NCBI GenBank assembly: GCA_949287395.1
Contig: CASEFZ010000071.1
Coordinates: 1 to 55,550, forward strand
DNA from: an uncultured Verrucomicrobiota bacterium
GTDB lineage: Bacteria; Verrucomicrobiota; Verrucomicrobiia; Opitutales; Intestinicryptomonadaceae
Length of the DNA: 55,550 nucleotides
Direction: 5' to 3'
Below, in pieces: positions 8,987 to 17,764 of this stretch (within the stretch, counting starts at the first letter, position 1; each line of letters opens with the position of its first letter). The translations under genes and the position numbers were made by a program. Under the pieces are notes generated by a model, which worked only from the letters and a program-made list of their open reading frames with translations, was not told the DNA's origin and did not search any database.

Positions 8987-9565
8987 ATGAAGAAAATATG
9001 GGCATGTGTGGCATTGGCGACATGGTGCGTTGCGGCGTCCGTGGCGCACTCTCAGGAGTCCGCGGCGCCGACGCGTTCGGATGTCGTGTTTTTAAAGGAC
9101 AAGATTGCCAAGCTTGAAAGCCAGGTGGAGAGTTTGAAGAACAAGCTGTCGGAGACCAGGGATGCTGACTCCAAGCTGATATCCGAGCTCAGGCGCGAGA
9201 ACAAATCTCTCAAGCTGCGCATAAAGGGGCTTATGCGCGCGCGCCAGGCGCGCGCTGCTGAGATTGCGGAAACGGAGTATGGCTCGGAATCAAGGGAGAA
9301 GTTCGCGCTTGCCCGCGCCCGCGCGGAGGCCAAATTGGGCGTAGATGCAAATTCCTCCGAGGACGATACGGCGGCGCGTTCCGAGGCGGCGGTTCGATCT
9401 GCGCGCGAGGCCTCTGCCGAAACTGTGCGGACTGCTGCGGAAGTGAAAAGCGCTGGGGCTAAAGCCGTTCCGGCAAAGGAGGCGGCAGTTGAGCCCATAA
9501 GGCAGGAAGACAAGCCCAAAAGCGAGAAATCGGGCTCTGTTTGGGACAATATGTTCCCGTTTTAG
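8987..9565 (+). CDS. Exported coiled-coil protein of unknown function
   Basis: Encodes 192 aa. A signal peptide (MKKIWACVALATWCVAASVA, cleavage after AHS) precedes a heptad-rich coiled coil at about residues 32-85 (LKDKIAKLESQVESLKNKLS). A long Ala/Glu/Lys/Arg-rich, probably helical or disordered stretch follows, and the protein ends abruptly in the hydrophobic sequence SVWDNMFPF. I do not recognise a named family. The C-terminal aromatic tail after a flexible linker could be a docking peptide, but that is speculation. A GAGGCG sequence lies about 5 bases before the ATG. The gene precedes ileS by 56 bases and may share its transcript. Confidence 0.75.
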   Translation: MKKIWACVALATWCVAASVAHSQESAAPTRSDVVFLKDKIAKLESQVESLKNKLSETRDADSKLISELRRENKSLKLRIKGLMRARQARAAEIAETEYGSESREKFALARARAEAKLGVDANSSEDDTAARSEAAVRSAREASAETVRTAAEVKSAGAKAVPAKEAAVEPIRQEDKPKSEKSGSVWDNMFPF

Positions 9566-9621
9566 GTAGTTTGCTTTTGAGTAAAGTTTGCGGTTGGTAG
9601 AACGCTTTTTGGAATATTGAG

Positions 9622-12405
9622 ATGTCGGAAAAAGACTTCAAAGACACGTTGAATCTTCCCAAGACAAACTTCCCCATGAGGGGGGATCTTGTCAGGCGCG
9701 AACCCGGTAGGATAGCGCATTGGGAAAAGAACGGGCTGTACGCCAAAATACAAGAAAAGAATGCCGGCGGGCCGAAATTTATCCTGCACGACGGTCCTCC
9801 GTTCACCAACGGAGACGTGCACATAGGCACGGCCCTGAACAAGATTTTGAAGGACGTTATATTGCGCTATAAGTCGATGCGCGGGTATTCCACCCCCTAT
9901 GTTCCGGGGTGGGATTGCCACGGCCTTCCAATAGAGCACAAGGTGACCAAAATTTTGCGCGAGCAGAAGCGCAATTTGTCCGTTGCGCAATTGCGCCAGG
10001 AGTGCGCAAATTTCTCGCGGGAATTTATGGACAAGCAGCGCAGCCAGTTTGTAAGGCTTGGAATTCTGGCGGACTGGGAGCGCGAATACAAGACGATGAA
10101 TCCGGGCTACGAGGCCGACATTTTGCGCACGTTTGCGGCCTTCATAGACAAGGGGCTGGTGTACAGGAGCAAGAAGCCGGTGTATTGGTCCATCCCGTGC
10201 GCGACCGCATTGGCCGAGGCTGAAATAGAGTACAAAGACCACGTCAGCTCGTCGATATGGGTTCCGTTCAAGCTTGATGAAGACTCGAATGCAAAGTTGG
10301 GCTTAAGCGGGGCGGAGATAGTGATATGGACCACAACTCCGTGGACTATACCGTCGAATTTGGCGATGGCGGTAAATCCCGACATAATGTACGCGGCGGT
10401 GTCGGCGGGCGGCAGGACGTTTATAGTTGCCGAGGCCCTCGCGGATGCTTTTGTAAAGTCGGTTGGGCTTGAAGGCGCGCAGATAAAGGCCCTTTGCAAG
10501 GGTTGCGACCTTGAAGGCATAAGGGGCAAGCACCCGATAGCCGACAGGTGGAGTACGGTTTTTTGCGCGCGCTATGTGACGGTAGACAGCGGAACTGGCG
10601 TTGTGCACATTGCGCCTGGGCACGGCCTGGAAGACTATCAGGTTGGCCTTGAGCACGGGCTGGAGATATATTCGCCCATAGACGACGCGGGCTGTTATGT
10701 TGACGACGGCAGGATACACAAAGACCTTGTTGGCCTGAGCGTTCTTGAGGACGAGCGCGGCAGAAGCGCGGCAACGGGAAAAGTTCTCGAGCTTTTGGAC
10801 GCGGCGGGGGCGCTTTTGAAGATAGAAAAGATATCGCACCAGTATCCGCATTGCTGGCGCTCGAAGACGCCGGTGATATTTAGGGCGATGGACCAGTGGT
10901 TTGTGTCGATGGACAAGGGCGGTTTCCGCAAGGCGGCGCTGGAGGCCATATCCGGGGTGGAGTGGATTCCCGAGAGGGGAGAAAACCGCATACGCGGGGC
11001 GGTGGAATCGCGCCCCGACTGGTGCATATCGCGCCAGCGTTCGTGGGGAGTTCCGATACCGGCGTTTTACCGCGCCGACGGGGAGGCGCTTTTGGATGCG
11101 CGGGTGGTCAGGGCGATAGCCGACAAGGTGGAAAAGCTCGGCACAAACATGTGGTATTCGCAGGATGTGTCGGAGATACTTGGCGGGATAGACGTGCCTT
11201 CGGAATGGGGCGATGTAAGCAGCCTTAAGAAGGGGCAGGACACTTTGGACGTATGGATAGATTCCGGTTCCAGCCACATGGCCGTCTTAAACAGGCTTGA
11301 TGATCTCTCGTGGCCGGCCGATCTTTATTTTGAGGGTTCCGACCAGCACAGAGGGTGGTTCCAAAGTTCGCTTTTGACGGCGGTTGCGGTGAAGGGCGGC
11401 GCGCCTTATAAGAAGGTTATAACGCACGGCTTCATAGTTGACGAGCAGCGCAGGAAAATATCCAAGAGCGACGGCAAACCGCAAACGGCCGACATGTACG
11501 TGAAAAAATGGGGCGCGGACATAGTCAGAATGTGGATAAGCTCGGTAGACTATCAGAGCGACATGCCAATTTCAGACGGCATAATGACCCATGTGGCCAA
11601 CGCCTATCGCGGGGTCAGAAATACGCTGATGTACCAGTTGGGCAATCTTTCGGATTTCGACAAATCGAAGGCTGTCGAGGTGTCTAAGCTTACGGCGATA
11701 GACAAATGGGCGCTGCACAAGGCTGCGCTGTTTGTCGAGGAGGCTCAAAAAGCATATGACGCGTATGAATTCCACAAAGTGTACAAATTGATAGACAATT
11801 TTTGCGGAGTGGCGCTTTCGCGCATATACCACGATATCCTTAAGGACAGGCTTTACACGCTTGCAGCGGACTCGTTTGAGCGCAGGTCGTCCCAGACTGC
11901 AATGGACATAATAAGCGACATGCTCATAAGGGTATGCGCCCCCATACTGACATTTACCGCGGATGAGGCTTATAGTTTCAAGCGTGGCGCCGAATATATA
12001 GAAGACTCTGTCCATTTTCAGAGTTGGCCGGTTGTCCTTCCCGAATATAAGGATGCCGCCGTGTTTGCGAAGGTTGAGCGCGTTCTTGAAATTCGAGACA
12101 CCGTAAACGAGGAGCTTGAGCGCCTTCGCCAGAGCAAAGCCATAGGGAAGAGCCTGGAGGCATCTGTCGAGGTGGTGGTGCCGCGCGGCGGCGACGACGC
12201 GCTTTTATTGAAAGAATTTGAGGAAAGTTTGCCGGAAATTTTCATAGTTTCGGCCGCGAATATAGTGGAGGCCGATGTGGAGGACTTGGCTGTAAAGGCG
12301 TCTCCGGCCAAGGGCGAGCGCTGTGTCAGATGTTGGAGAATATTGCCCGATCTTGGCCCAGACGGACTTTGCGAGCGTTGCGGCAAGGCTGTTAAAAATA
12401 TTTGA
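9622..12405 (+). CDS. ileS: Isoleucyl-tRNA synthetase (bacterial type, zinc-containing)
   Basis: Encodes 927 aa, the usual length for bacterial IleRS. Class Ia signatures are in place: HIGT at residues 67-70 in PPFTNGDVHIGTALNK, the KMSKS loop as KISKS at 612-616, the editing-domain stretch (IWTTTPWTIPSNLAMAVNP) and the family motif WDCHGLPIEHKV. The C-terminus has the two zinc knuckles of the eubacterial form (Cys901/Cys904 and Cys917/Cys920). It charges tRNA-Ile in the cytoplasm and hydrolyses misactivated Val. The ATG at 9622 gives the standard N-terminus. The stop at 12403-12405 is nearly contiguous with the DksA-like gene, forming ileS-dksA-like-lspA. Confidence 0.98.
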   Translation: MSEKDFKDTLNLPKTNFPMRGDLVRREPGRIAHWEKNGLYAKIQEKNAGGPKFILHDGPPFTNGDVHIGTALNKILKDVILRYKSMRGYSTPYVPGWDCHGLPIEHKVTKILREQKRNLSVAQLRQECANFSREFMDKQRSQFVRLGILADWEREYKTMNPGYEADILRTFAAFIDKGLVYRSKKPVYWSIPCATALAEAEIEYKDHVSSSIWVPFKLDEDSNAKLGLSGAEIVIWTTTPWTIPSNLAMAVNPDIMYAAVSAGGRTFIVAEALADAFVKSVGLEGAQIKALCKGCDLEGIRGKHPIADRWSTVFCARYVTVDSGTGVVHIAPGHGLEDYQVGLEHGLEIYSPIDDAGCYVDDGRIHKDLVGLSVLEDERGRSAATGKVLELLDAAGALLKIEKISHQYPHCWRSKTPVIFRAMDQWFVSMDKGGFRKAALEAISGVEWIPERGENRIRGAVESRPDWCISRQRSWGVPIPAFYRADGEALLDARVVRAIADKVEKLGTNMWYSQDVSEILGGIDVPSEWGDVSSLKKGQDTLDVWIDSGSSHMAVLNRLDDLSWPADLYFEGSDQHRGWFQSSLLTAVAVKGGAPYKKVITHGFIVDEQRRKISKSDGKPQTADMYVKKWGADIVRMWISSVDYQSDMPISDGIMTHVANAYRGVRNTLMYQLGNLSDFDKSKAVEVSKLTAIDKWALHKAALFVEEAQKAYDAYEFHKVYKLIDNFCGVALSRIYHDILKDRLYTLAADSFERRSSQTAMDIISDMLIRVCAPILTFTADEAYSFKRGAEYIEDSVHFQSWPVVLPEYKDAAVFAKVERVLEIRDTVNEELERLRQSKAIGKSLEASVEVVVPRGGDDALLLKEFEESLPEIFIVSAANIVEADVEDLAVKASPAKGERCVRCWRILPDLGPDGLCERCGKAVKNI

Positions 12406-12413
12406 TTGCTATT

Positions 12414-13787
12414 ATGAGTTCTAAGACTGTCAAAAAGCAAAAGGCATCGGCGGCGAAAGCGCCGGCAAAGGCGCCGGCTAAGGGTTCTTGCAAGGCGGAA
12501 AAACCGGCGGCGGGGGTGAAAGCGGTTCCGGCAAAGTCGGCACAGAAGTGCGTTGTTAAGCCCGCAGCGAAAGCTCCGAAGCCAAAGCCTACAGTGGGCG
12601 CAAAGCAAAAAGCTTCCGGGACAAAGGCGGTTTTAAAAAACAGTTCTTCTGGGAAAAGTGTGCCGGTTAAAGTTGCTTCGTCGAAACCGGCGGCGGCGAA
12701 GTCTGCGCCGAAAAATGTTTCAAAGGCGAAAGATTCTTCTGGGCGCAGGGTGCTGTCGAATTCTTCGGCAGGTTCAAAACAGGCGAAGGGTTCGGCTTCA
12801 AAGGGAACCGGCGGCGGGGTTGTGAAGGTGTCGGTAGGAAGAGCTGACGGGGCAAAGGGCGAACCTGCTAAGCCAAAGCTTTCGGTAAAGGTGAAGGGGG
12901 CATCCGGGGAAAAGAGCGCGGGTGTTTCAAAGAAATCAGATTCGCCAAAAAAAGTAGAAGTTAAGAGGCAGGATTCCAAAAAGGCGGAACAAAAAAAGCA
13001 GTCGCAACAGGCGGAGGCTCCGCTGAGCGGATTGAAGCTGGACGAGCCCGAAATGAAAAAAAAGGGCAAAAATCGCGGCAGGGTGCGCCATTCGGAATCC
13101 ATCTATTTCACCCTTGAGGACCTCGACGCGTATTTTAAAGACAAAGCTGCGGGGCTTCCCGTTGGAGAACAGGCGCGCAAAGAGACCGGAAAATCGGAAA
13201 AGAAATCGGTGGGAGCGTCGAAAGTTCCAAAGGCGAAAAAAGTTGTACAGAGTTTTGATGCGGCAAGCATAGCGGATATTTTGGGCTTTAACCCCGTTGA
13301 GGTGCCCACCCGCGAGAAGCATATTGAGAAGGAAATTCCGCGCAAGTGGAAAAAGTATTACAGCATGCTTGTCCAGCTGCGCAAGAAGCATTCCGAGGGC
13401 GTTTCCGAACGTTCGGAAGAGGTCTTAAAGCGCTCTGCGAAGGAGGATTCGGGAGATTTGTCCTCTTACGGGCAGCACCTTGCGGATGCCGGGTCGGAAA
13501 GTTTCGACAGAGATATGGCCTTCAGCTTGCTTTCATCAGAGCACGAGATTATCCACGAGATAGACGCGGCCATAGAGAGAATGAAAAAGGGCGTTTATGG
13601 GATATGCGAATACACCGGTGCGCCCATACCGGCCGAACGCCTTGAGTCTATACCTTTCACCCGCTACACTAAGGAGGGTCAGGAGCGCAAAGAGCTTGAG
13701 CTTAAGCGCGCCAAGAGCATGCAGTGGTCAGGCTTTGGGGACATGGGCGCCGACGGCAGCGGCGGCGAAGAAGAGCATGAGTCTTGA
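12414..13787 (+). CDS. DksA/TraR-like protein with histone-H1-like Lys/Ala-rich N-terminal tail
   Basis: Encodes 457 aa from the ATG at 12414. The first ~205 residues are low-complexity, dominated by Lys, Ala, Ser, Pro and Gly (AKAPAKAPAKGSCKAEKP and similar), like histone H1 C-terminal tails and bacterial H1-like proteins. After a linker (about 205-330) comes a DksA/TraR module: a coiled coil, then GVYGICEYTGAPIPAERLES and IPFTRYTKEGQE. Only the first zinc-finger cysteine (Cys398) remains; the positions of the other three are Thr, Phe/Thr and Lys-type residues, so a classical zinc site is not possible. DksA proteins bind RNA polymerase through the secondary channel. The tail would give DNA or RNA binding in addition (inference). 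It starts 8 bases after ileS and is followed by lspA. Confidence 0.85.
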   Translation: MSSKTVKKQKASAAKAPAKAPAKGSCKAEKPAAGVKAVPAKSAQKCVVKPAAKAPKPKPTVGAKQKASGTKAVLKNSSSGKSVPVKVASSKPAAAKSAPKNVSKAKDSSGRRVLSNSSAGSKQAKGSASKGTGGGVVKVSVGRADGAKGEPAKPKLSVKVKGASGEKSAGVSKKSDSPKKVEVKRQDSKKAEQKKQSQQAEAPLSGLKLDEPEMKKKGKNRGRVRHSESIYFTLEDLDAYFKDKAAGLPVGEQARKETGKSEKKSVGASKVPKAKKVVQSFDAASIADILGFNPVEVPTREKHIEKEIPRKWKKYYSMLVQLRKKHSEGVSERSEEVLKRSAKEDSGDLSSYGQHLADAGSESFDRDMAFSLLSSEHEIIHEIDAAIERMKKGVYGICEYTGAPIPAERLESIPFTRYTKEGQERKELELKRAKSMQWSGFGDMGADGSGGEEEHES

Positions 13788-13837
13788 GGAAGTTCCCGGG
13801 GCGATTGCTTAAATCAGAGTCTGAGACGGGTTGTGTT

Positions 13838-14392
13838 ATGCCGGCGGGTTTCTTTCATAAGGTGAAGGGGTCGATGCTCTTTGTGGTGTCGGCGCTTTTG
13901 TTGTGGACCGCCGACAGACTGACAAAGTTGGCGGTTATTGAAAATATCCCCTGGGAGGCCGGCTCGCCGACTTACCATTTTGGTTCGGGGAAAGAGCCGA
14001 TTCCCGTATTGGACGGGTATGTCTATTTGGTTCACATAACAAACGAGGGCGCGGCGTGGGGCCTGTTTTCCGGCAGGACTTATTTTCTCTCGTCGGTGGC
14101 CATACTTGCGCTTGCGGCGATGTGGTTTTTCCGCAAAGAGTTGGAATTGGACAATCCGGCGGGAAAATTGTGCGCAGGGCTGTTTGCTGGAGGCGTGCTG
14201 GGGAATCTTGCCGACAGGATTCTCTACGGGCATGTTATAGATTTCATAGACGTGCATATTCCCATTTTGGGGTACAGGTGGCCGGCGTTTAATGTGGCCG
14301 ACTGCGGAATATGCGTGGGCGTGTGCGTGTATATAGCGTTTGCGTTGGCGTGGGACTGGCGGCGCAAAAAAAAGGCGCAACAGCAACGCTGA
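13838..14392 (+). CDS. lspA: Lipoprotein signal peptidase (signal peptidase II)
   Basis: Encodes 184 aa from the ATG at 13838; an upstream in-frame TTG at 13784 overlaps the previous stop and adds no family sequence. Four hydrophobic segments carry the LspA boxes: TADRLTKL (usually DQxTK), HITNEGAAWGLFSG, GNLADRILYGHVIDFIDV and FNVADCGI. The catalytic aspartate dyad is Asp126 (NLADR) and Asp155 (NVADC). It cleaves the signal peptide of diacylglyceryl-modified prolipoproteins in the inner membrane. Lipoprotein substrates in this window include the RND adaptor and channel. It is the last gene of the ileS-dksA-like-lspA cluster. Confidence 0.95.
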   Translation: MPAGFFHKVKGSMLFVVSALLLWTADRLTKLAVIENIPWEAGSPTYHFGSGKEPIPVLDGYVYLVHITNEGAAWGLFSGRTYFLSSVAILALAAMWFFRKELELDNPAGKLCAGLFAGGVLGNLADRILYGHVIDFIDVHIPILGYRWPAFNVADCGICVGVCVYIAFALAWDWRRKKKAQQQR

Positions 14393-14542
14393 AGCGGCAT
14401 TTGGCGGCGGATTTTTTTGTGAAATAAAGGCGCCGTAGCGGCTTGCCCTAAGTGTGCGTCCGGTGGCGGCGGAAACTGCATGCTCCGCCTGGGCGGCGCT
14501 CGGAATGCCGGGAAGGGCGCGCGGGGAAAAATTTGGATTCGT
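14393..14542. other. Gap between lspA and a small minus-strand ORF (part of 14393-14994)
   Basis: The 600 bases between lspA and the GH78 gene contain one plausible small ORF on the minus strand (14543-14773), its putative promoter and the GH78 promoter region. In 14393-14542 itself I see no gene or clear terminator. Confidence 0.5.
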
Positions 14543-14773
14543 TTAAAGTTCGTCGCGCTGGATATTTTTGCGGGTGCGGTTTTGGGGCTGGCTTTTCTTG
14601 GAACGGCTTGTTCCAGAAAGGCTTTTAGAGGGCGGTTCGCATTTTTTTGCGGGTTCAACGGAACACTTTTGGGCCTTTTGATCGGGTGTGCTACCCGGTT
14701 TTAATGGCGCGTTTTCAGCCTGCGCGCAAAATGCGGCAAGCGAGGCTGCGGCAAAAATTAGAACGGTTTTCAT
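14543..14773 (-). CDS. Small secreted protein of unknown function
   Basis: Encodes 76 aa on the minus strand. The first 20 residues form a good signal peptide (MKTVLIFAAASLAAFCAQAE, cleavage after AQA). The mature part is short, basic, and rich in Lys, Ser and Pro with two cysteines (QKCSVEPAKKC), resembling no family I know. Support comes from a possible minus-strand promoter, TTGTCT (14820-14825) and TCTAAA (14797-14802) with a 17-base spacer, about 24 bases before the start. No Shine-Dalgarno is visible. The opposite strand also has a 74-codon frame, but its composition looks like a shadow. The two neighbours run in the other direction, so it would be a single-gene unit. Confidence 0.4.
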   Translation of the reverse strand: MKTVLIFAAASLAAFCAQAENAPLKPGSTPDQKAQKCSVEPAKKCEPPSKSLSGTSRSKKSQPQNRTRKNIQRDEL

Positions 14774-14796
14774 AGGGCAAAGTTGTTGAATGTTTT

Positions 14797-14825
14797 TTTA
14801 GAGTTTCCGGCGGAAACAAAGACAA
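14797..14825 (-). promoter_or_regulatory. Possible promoter for the small secreted ORF
   Basis: Read on the minus strand: -35 TTGTCT, 17-base spacer, -10 TCTAAA, then 23 bases to the ATG at 14773. Each box matches the sigma-70 consensus at four of six positions. Confidence 0.3.
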
Positions 14826-14875
14826 GCAAGATTTGCATTTTGTTCCGCGGCTGTCTGAAGGGATCCACAAAAAAC

Positions 14876-14903
14876 TTGACTTGGGCGTTTACGGGCAAAG
14901 AAT
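14876..14903 (+). promoter_or_regulatory. Candidate promoter upstream of the GH78 gene
   Basis: TTGACT (14876-14881), 16-base spacer, AAGAAT (14898-14903). A second possible -10, TAGAAT at 14983-14988, lies six bases before the ATG with no recognisable -35. If used, it would give a leaderless mRNA. Confidence 0.3.
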
Positions 14904-14994
14904 CCAAACAACGGGTATGGCGCTGCGCGCGGTTCGGCGCGCAATTCCGCCAGCGCGCGAAACCGTGCGGGATTGTGTCCGATAGAATATTATT

Positions 14995-17754
14995 ATGAAA
15001 TGTAAAAGACTTAGTTTGTTGGCGTCCGTCTTGCTGGCGCCGGCGGTGGTTTTCTCGGCCGAAAATGAAATTAGGCCGCAGTCTCCGGTTGTATGCGAAA
15101 ACTTTTCAAATCCGCTGGGATACGACATAAGCACGCTGACTTTTTCATGGAAGCTGCCAAACGACAGAAAAGGGCTGAAGCAGACGGCGTATAGGATAGT
15201 TACGGCCGCAACAAAAGAGGGCCTTGAAGACAAGCATCTGTGGGACACCGGAAGGGTGACTTCGGCGCAGAACAGGAATATTGCGTACACGGGGGATATG
15301 GTAAAGTCTCGGGAGAGAATATGGTGGAAGGTTCTATTTTGGGACGAAAACGGCATAGCATCGGAGTGGTCGGAGCCCCAATGGTTTGAGGCGGGTTTGC
15401 AGACCACGTTGGAGTGGAGCGCAAAATGGATTTCTTCGGCGGACAAACCGGTAGAGGTTGTAAAGAAATTCTCTTACGGAAAGAACAAGGGAGAGATAAA
15501 GAGGCAGTTTGTTGCCCCCGCGTATTTGAGGAAAGTATTTCAGTTGCAGGCAAAGCCCATAAAATCGGCGCGCCTGTATGTGGCCTCCCACGGGTGGTAC
15601 CAGGCCTACATAAACGGCGCAAAGGTTGGTGACGACTACCTTGGAACCGGCTGGACGGTTTATCCGAAGCATACCCAGAGCCAAACCTATGACGTCACCG
15701 CAATGTTGAACGAGGGCGCGAATGCAATAGGTGCCACCATAACCGACGGCTGGTATTCCGGTTATATGGGGTGGTCGAAGGGCTATCCCTACGGGGTTAA
15801 GCCTGAGATATTGATGCAGCTTGAAGTTGCCTATGAGGACGGCAGCACGCAGGTTGTCGCAAGCGATTTGACGTGGAAGTATTCCAAGGGGCCTGTGCTG
15901 TTTGCGGATATCTACGACGGCGAGACTTACGACGCCCGCCTTGCCATGCCGGGCTGGAATGAAGCGGATTTCGACGACGCTTCGTGGAGGCTGGTGGACG
16001 CAAGGGACATATCAAAAAGCGAAAAGGTTCTGCCTAGGCGCGACAGGCCCGTCAGAAAAATGATGACGCTAAAGCCCCTCGATGTAAAGGAGAGGGCGCC
16101 CGGGGTGTTTCAGTTTGACGTAGGGCAAAATATAGTGGGCTGGGTTAAGATTAGAGTGCCGTCGTCTCCGGGCAGGAAGATAACAATAAACTTTGCGGAG
16201 ATGCTAAATAAGGACGGAACGCTGTACAACGAGAATTATCGAAGCGCGAAGTCGGAAGACTCATTTACGGGCTCGTCCTTCGGGGTGGAGGAATGGGAGC
16301 CGAATTTCACTTTCCACGGGTTTCGTTATGTTGAGCTGAGCGGATTTCCCCCTAACACAAAACCCTCGGTGGATATGGTTGAGGCGGTGGTGCTGCACAC
16401 CGATATGGACATGGCTGGAACTTTCCTTTGCTCCCACCCGAAGGTGAACACCTTGCAGAGCAACATACAATGGGGGCAGCGCGGAAACTTTTTGAGCATA
16501 CCAACCGACTGCCCTCAACGCGACGAGCGCCTTGGCTGGACCGGCGATGCCCAGATATTTTGCCTGACGGCGGCCTTCAATATGGACGTGTCGGCCTTCT
16601 TCTCGAAATGGCTGCTCGACGTGAGAAATTCGCAGACAGCCGAGGGCCTTGTGCCGGACGTTGTGCCGTGCTTCGAGAAGCACAAATGGCTTGAAAACGC
16701 GCACGCCGCGTGGGGCGACGCTGCGGTGATAGTGCCGTGGCGCATGTGGCAGGCCTACGGGGATAAGAAATTCCTTACGGAATCCTACGATTCAATGAAA
16801 AGGTATTTGGATTTTACCGACAGGAATTTCGAGACAAGCTATTCCAAGGTTGGCTATGCCGACTGGCTTTGCCCAAATTGGGAAAATACCGACCAGTCTG
16901 TGATAGCGACTTCCTATATGGTTTTGTGCTCCGACATACTGGCTAAAACGGCGAAAGAACTCGGCGACTCCGAGGGCGAAAGGAAATATGCCGGCATGGG
17001 GCAAAAATACAGAAAGATGTTTGCAGAACGCTACCTGTCGGCCGACGGAACTGTGAAGGGCGACACCCAAACGGCCTACCTGTGCGCATTGGCGTTCGAC
17101 GTTTTAGATGTGCAGGCCAGGGGGAAGTCTTTTGAAAAGCTTTTGAAGGCGATAGAAAGAAGCGACTACCACCTCAGGACGGGCTTTGTGGGAACTCCGC
17201 TCTTGCTGGAGACGCTTTCCAGATTCGGGCGCGACGACGTCGCGGAGAAAATATTTTTTAAGCAGACATATCCGTCGTGGCTATACTCGGTAAATCAGGG
17301 CGCGACAACCATGTGGGAGAGGTGGAACAGCTATTCGCACGACGGCGGATTCGGAGACGTGGGAATGAACTCTTTCAACCACTATGCCTACGGTGCGGTT
17401 GGAAAGTGGATGTATGCAAAACTTGCCGGCTTGGCCATGGACGAGTCGGCACCGGGGTGGCGGAAAATAATATTTGCGCCGTCGATGTCCGGAGAATTGA
17501 CATTTGCTTCGGCCACGCACGAAACGCCAAACGGCCTGGCGAAGTCGGCCTGGCGCCTGTCGGACGGGGTGGTTGAGTGGAACTTGGAAATACCGCCAAA
17601 TTCCTCGGGGAAGGTTGTGGTTCCAACTTCGAATTTAAGGTCTATCAGGCTGGACGGAAACACGGTTGACAAGTCGAGATTCAAGATGGAGGGAAAGTAT
17701 CCAAGCATCGAGCTTGGGTCGGGTAAGTACAACATTTTGTTCCGTAAAAAATAG
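14995..17754 (+). CDS. Secreted alpha-L-rhamnosidase, GH78
   Basis: Encodes 919 aa, typical of GH78. A signal peptide (MKCKRLSLLASVLLAPAVVF, cleavage after FSA) precedes an N-terminal fibronectin-like domain (FSWKLPNDRKGLKQTAYRI), two beta-sandwich domains, the catalytic (alpha/alpha)6 barrel and a C-terminal beta domain (MWERWNSYSHDG near the barrel end). The family hallmark PTDCPQRDERLGWTGDAQ is at residues 503-520 and supplies the acidic catalytic residues. It inverts terminal alpha-L-rhamnosyl linkages of plant or bacterial glycans, probably in the periplasm or outside. The ApbE-like gene follows after 10 bases. No transporter or regulator for rhamnose is adjacent. Confidence 0.93.
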   Translation: MKCKRLSLLASVLLAPAVVFSAENEIRPQSPVVCENFSNPLGYDISTLTFSWKLPNDRKGLKQTAYRIVTAATKEGLEDKHLWDTGRVTSAQNRNIAYTGDMVKSRERIWWKVLFWDENGIASEWSEPQWFEAGLQTTLEWSAKWISSADKPVEVVKKFSYGKNKGEIKRQFVAPAYLRKVFQLQAKPIKSARLYVASHGWYQAYINGAKVGDDYLGTGWTVYPKHTQSQTYDVTAMLNEGANAIGATITDGWYSGYMGWSKGYPYGVKPEILMQLEVAYEDGSTQVVASDLTWKYSKGPVLFADIYDGETYDARLAMPGWNEADFDDASWRLVDARDISKSEKVLPRRDRPVRKMMTLKPLDVKERAPGVFQFDVGQNIVGWVKIRVPSSPGRKITINFAEMLNKDGTLYNENYRSAKSEDSFTGSSFGVEEWEPNFTFHGFRYVELSGFPPNTKPSVDMVEAVVLHTDMDMAGTFLCSHPKVNTLQSNIQWGQRGNFLSIPTDCPQRDERLGWTGDAQIFCLTAAFNMDVSAFFSKWLLDVRNSQTAEGLVPDVVPCFEKHKWLENAHAAWGDAAVIVPWRMWQAYGDKKFLTESYDSMKRYLDFTDRNFETSYSKVGYADWLCPNWENTDQSVIATSYMVLCSDILAKTAKELGDSEGERKYAGMGQKYRKMFAERYLSADGTVKGDTQTAYLCALAFDVLDVQARGKSFEKLLKAIERSDYHLRTGFVGTPLLLETLSRFGRDDVAEKIFFKQTYPSWLYSVNQGATTMWERWNSYSHDGGFGDVGMNSFNHYAYGAVGKWMYAKLAGLAMDESAPGWRKIIFAPSMSGELTFASATHETPNGLAKSAWRLSDGVVEWNLEIPPNSSGKVVVPTSNLRSIRLDGNTVDKSRFKMEGKYPSIELGSGKYNILFRKK

Positions 17755-17764
17755 CATATATAAA

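Noticed and set aside
10303-11277. 324-codon minus-strand frame inside ileS
   Set aside because: Antisense shadow of an essential conserved gene with no protein-like features.
12392-13102. 236-codon minus-strand frame, Phe/Ser/Pro-rich, opposite the DksA tail
   Set aside because: It mirrors the Lys/Ala-rich repeats of the plus strand; low complexity in the forward gene explains it.
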